Below are positions 63,101 to 64,000 of a DNA stretch of 64,000 nucleotides, in pieces. Positions within the stretch are counted from its first letter, which is position 1; every line of letters begins with the position of its first letter. The notes beneath the pieces are model-generated. The model was not told the DNA's origin, did not search any database, and worked only from the letters and a program-made list of their open reading frames with translations. The stretch spans positions 10,660,001 to 10,724,000 of the forward strand of contig NC_133027.1 in assembly GCF_048771995.1 (NCBI RefSeq). Direction: 5' to 3'. Origin of the DNA: Taeniopygia guttata. Taxonomy: Eukaryota > Chordata > Aves > Passeriformes > Estrildidae. Position numbers and translations under genes: made by a program.

Positions 63101-64000
63101 CCTTTGTAATGAATATGTGCTTTGGCTTTTCTCCATACCGTATTTTTTATATTTCTTTGAACAGTTTGCAATATATTTATGATGTTTCTAGTGCTTCTTT
63201 GATAAGAAATTTCTTCAGAATCCTCAATATCTCTCAAGTGCTGGTCTAAGGACATGCAAAAAAGATATATTTTAGCAAAATTCCTTGTGCCATGCAAGAC
63301 AGAGAAAAAAAATTGAGTTATTTTTGATTTCATTCTTGTCAGGAGTAATTTTGCCTTTGCTTTCAAAAGTATTATCCATCACTTGATGTACAGTCCACCC
63401 AGTTTGGGGATGAGATGCTACATGCATTTGTCTGAGCCTGTAAATTTGACAGGTAATCCATTTTTAGGGAATTTCGAGACATTTTTTAACACTTCAGCTG
63501 TATGTCCCAGCTGGAAACAAATATGCCAAATCAGTTATTCTTAACACATGGAGACGGAATTGTTTTTATTTGTCCTTGACAAATTTTTTTCAGGGATGTC
63601 AATTTCTTTGCCTATCAGTTTATTAGTAAATCTAAGTACCTTTATCTAGTGCCTCCAGCCAACTGCAAGTACAGCCTGAGATACATAAATAAAACATCAT
63701 TGTTTTTTTCTATCATCTCAGCCAACATCTCCTCTAGCTCAGCTTTCTCCTGCCAACTACAAAAAGCAAAAAAGCAAAATCCAAAATGCAACAAGTTCCC
63801 AACTGTATCCTTAGCATGAACTGGTATTTTCTAAATTACTCAGAAGCCAAAGTTAGTTATCACAGGATGGCCTCAGAGACAGTTCTCTGAGTTATACTAT
63901 CATCTGTACAAAGATAGCTCTAATGCATTTTCTTTCTTGGCTCTAATTTGTGGTAAGGAAAAGTTTCACAGTTAAATACGCTTGCCATCTGCACAAGAAA
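57111..64000. other. Gene-poor flank, nothing recognised
   Basis: About 6.9 kb of AT-rich, mostly unique DNA to the end of the window. A T/C-rich stretch lies at about 59664-59706. Open frames of up to 109 residues lack domains, and I see no coding exon, RNA gene or well-preserved transposon. Confidence 0.45.

Overview
The window reads as vertebrate, and more precisely avian, nuclear DNA. It has CR1-type LINE 3' ends with the typical ATTCTATGATTCT-like tail, one LTR of endogenous-retrovirus type, two worn MIR-like SINE fragments, CpG islands, and a spliced vertebrate developmental gene. From memory, the LTR resembles elements common in songbirds. That is weak evidence for a passerine, and no species can be named.

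The only protein-coding gene I can support is OSR1 (odd-skipped related transcription factor 1), on the + strand. Its 260-residue product is encoded by two coding exons (10546-11192 and 11736-11871) joined across a 543-bp GT-AG intron. A non-coding first exon is predicted at about 5975-6130, behind a TATA box at 5944. The 3'UTR runs to a poly(A) signal at 12960. The implied transcription unit is about 7.0 kb.

Layout: 1-15 kb holds the OSR1 locus with four CpG islands (about 340-2110, 3980-5060, 5985-6590 and 13375-14960), AT-rich stretches that keep CpGs between them, intron 1, and the coding exons. From 15 to 64 kb there is no convincing gene. This gene-poor flank contains scattered old repeats: CR1 fragments near 29.8, 32.8, 35.0, 36.0, 43.3-43.6 and 45.4 kb, a solo LTR at 35.4-35.9 kb, and MIR-like remnants at 16.4 and 54.6 kb. 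It also contains a very large (TTCCC)n/(TCCCC)n tract at 49.4-50.1 kb, a short near-perfect hairpin at 26.36 kb, and several blocks that look like candidate conserved regulatory DNA.

The arrangement (one developmental regulator, multiple CpG islands, long gene-free flank) is that of a regulatory domain serving a single transcription factor. I found no new multi-gene system. The observations most worth checking are possible unannotated transcripts starting in the flanking CpG islands, the MIR remnants, the pentanucleotide tract and the candidate enhancers.
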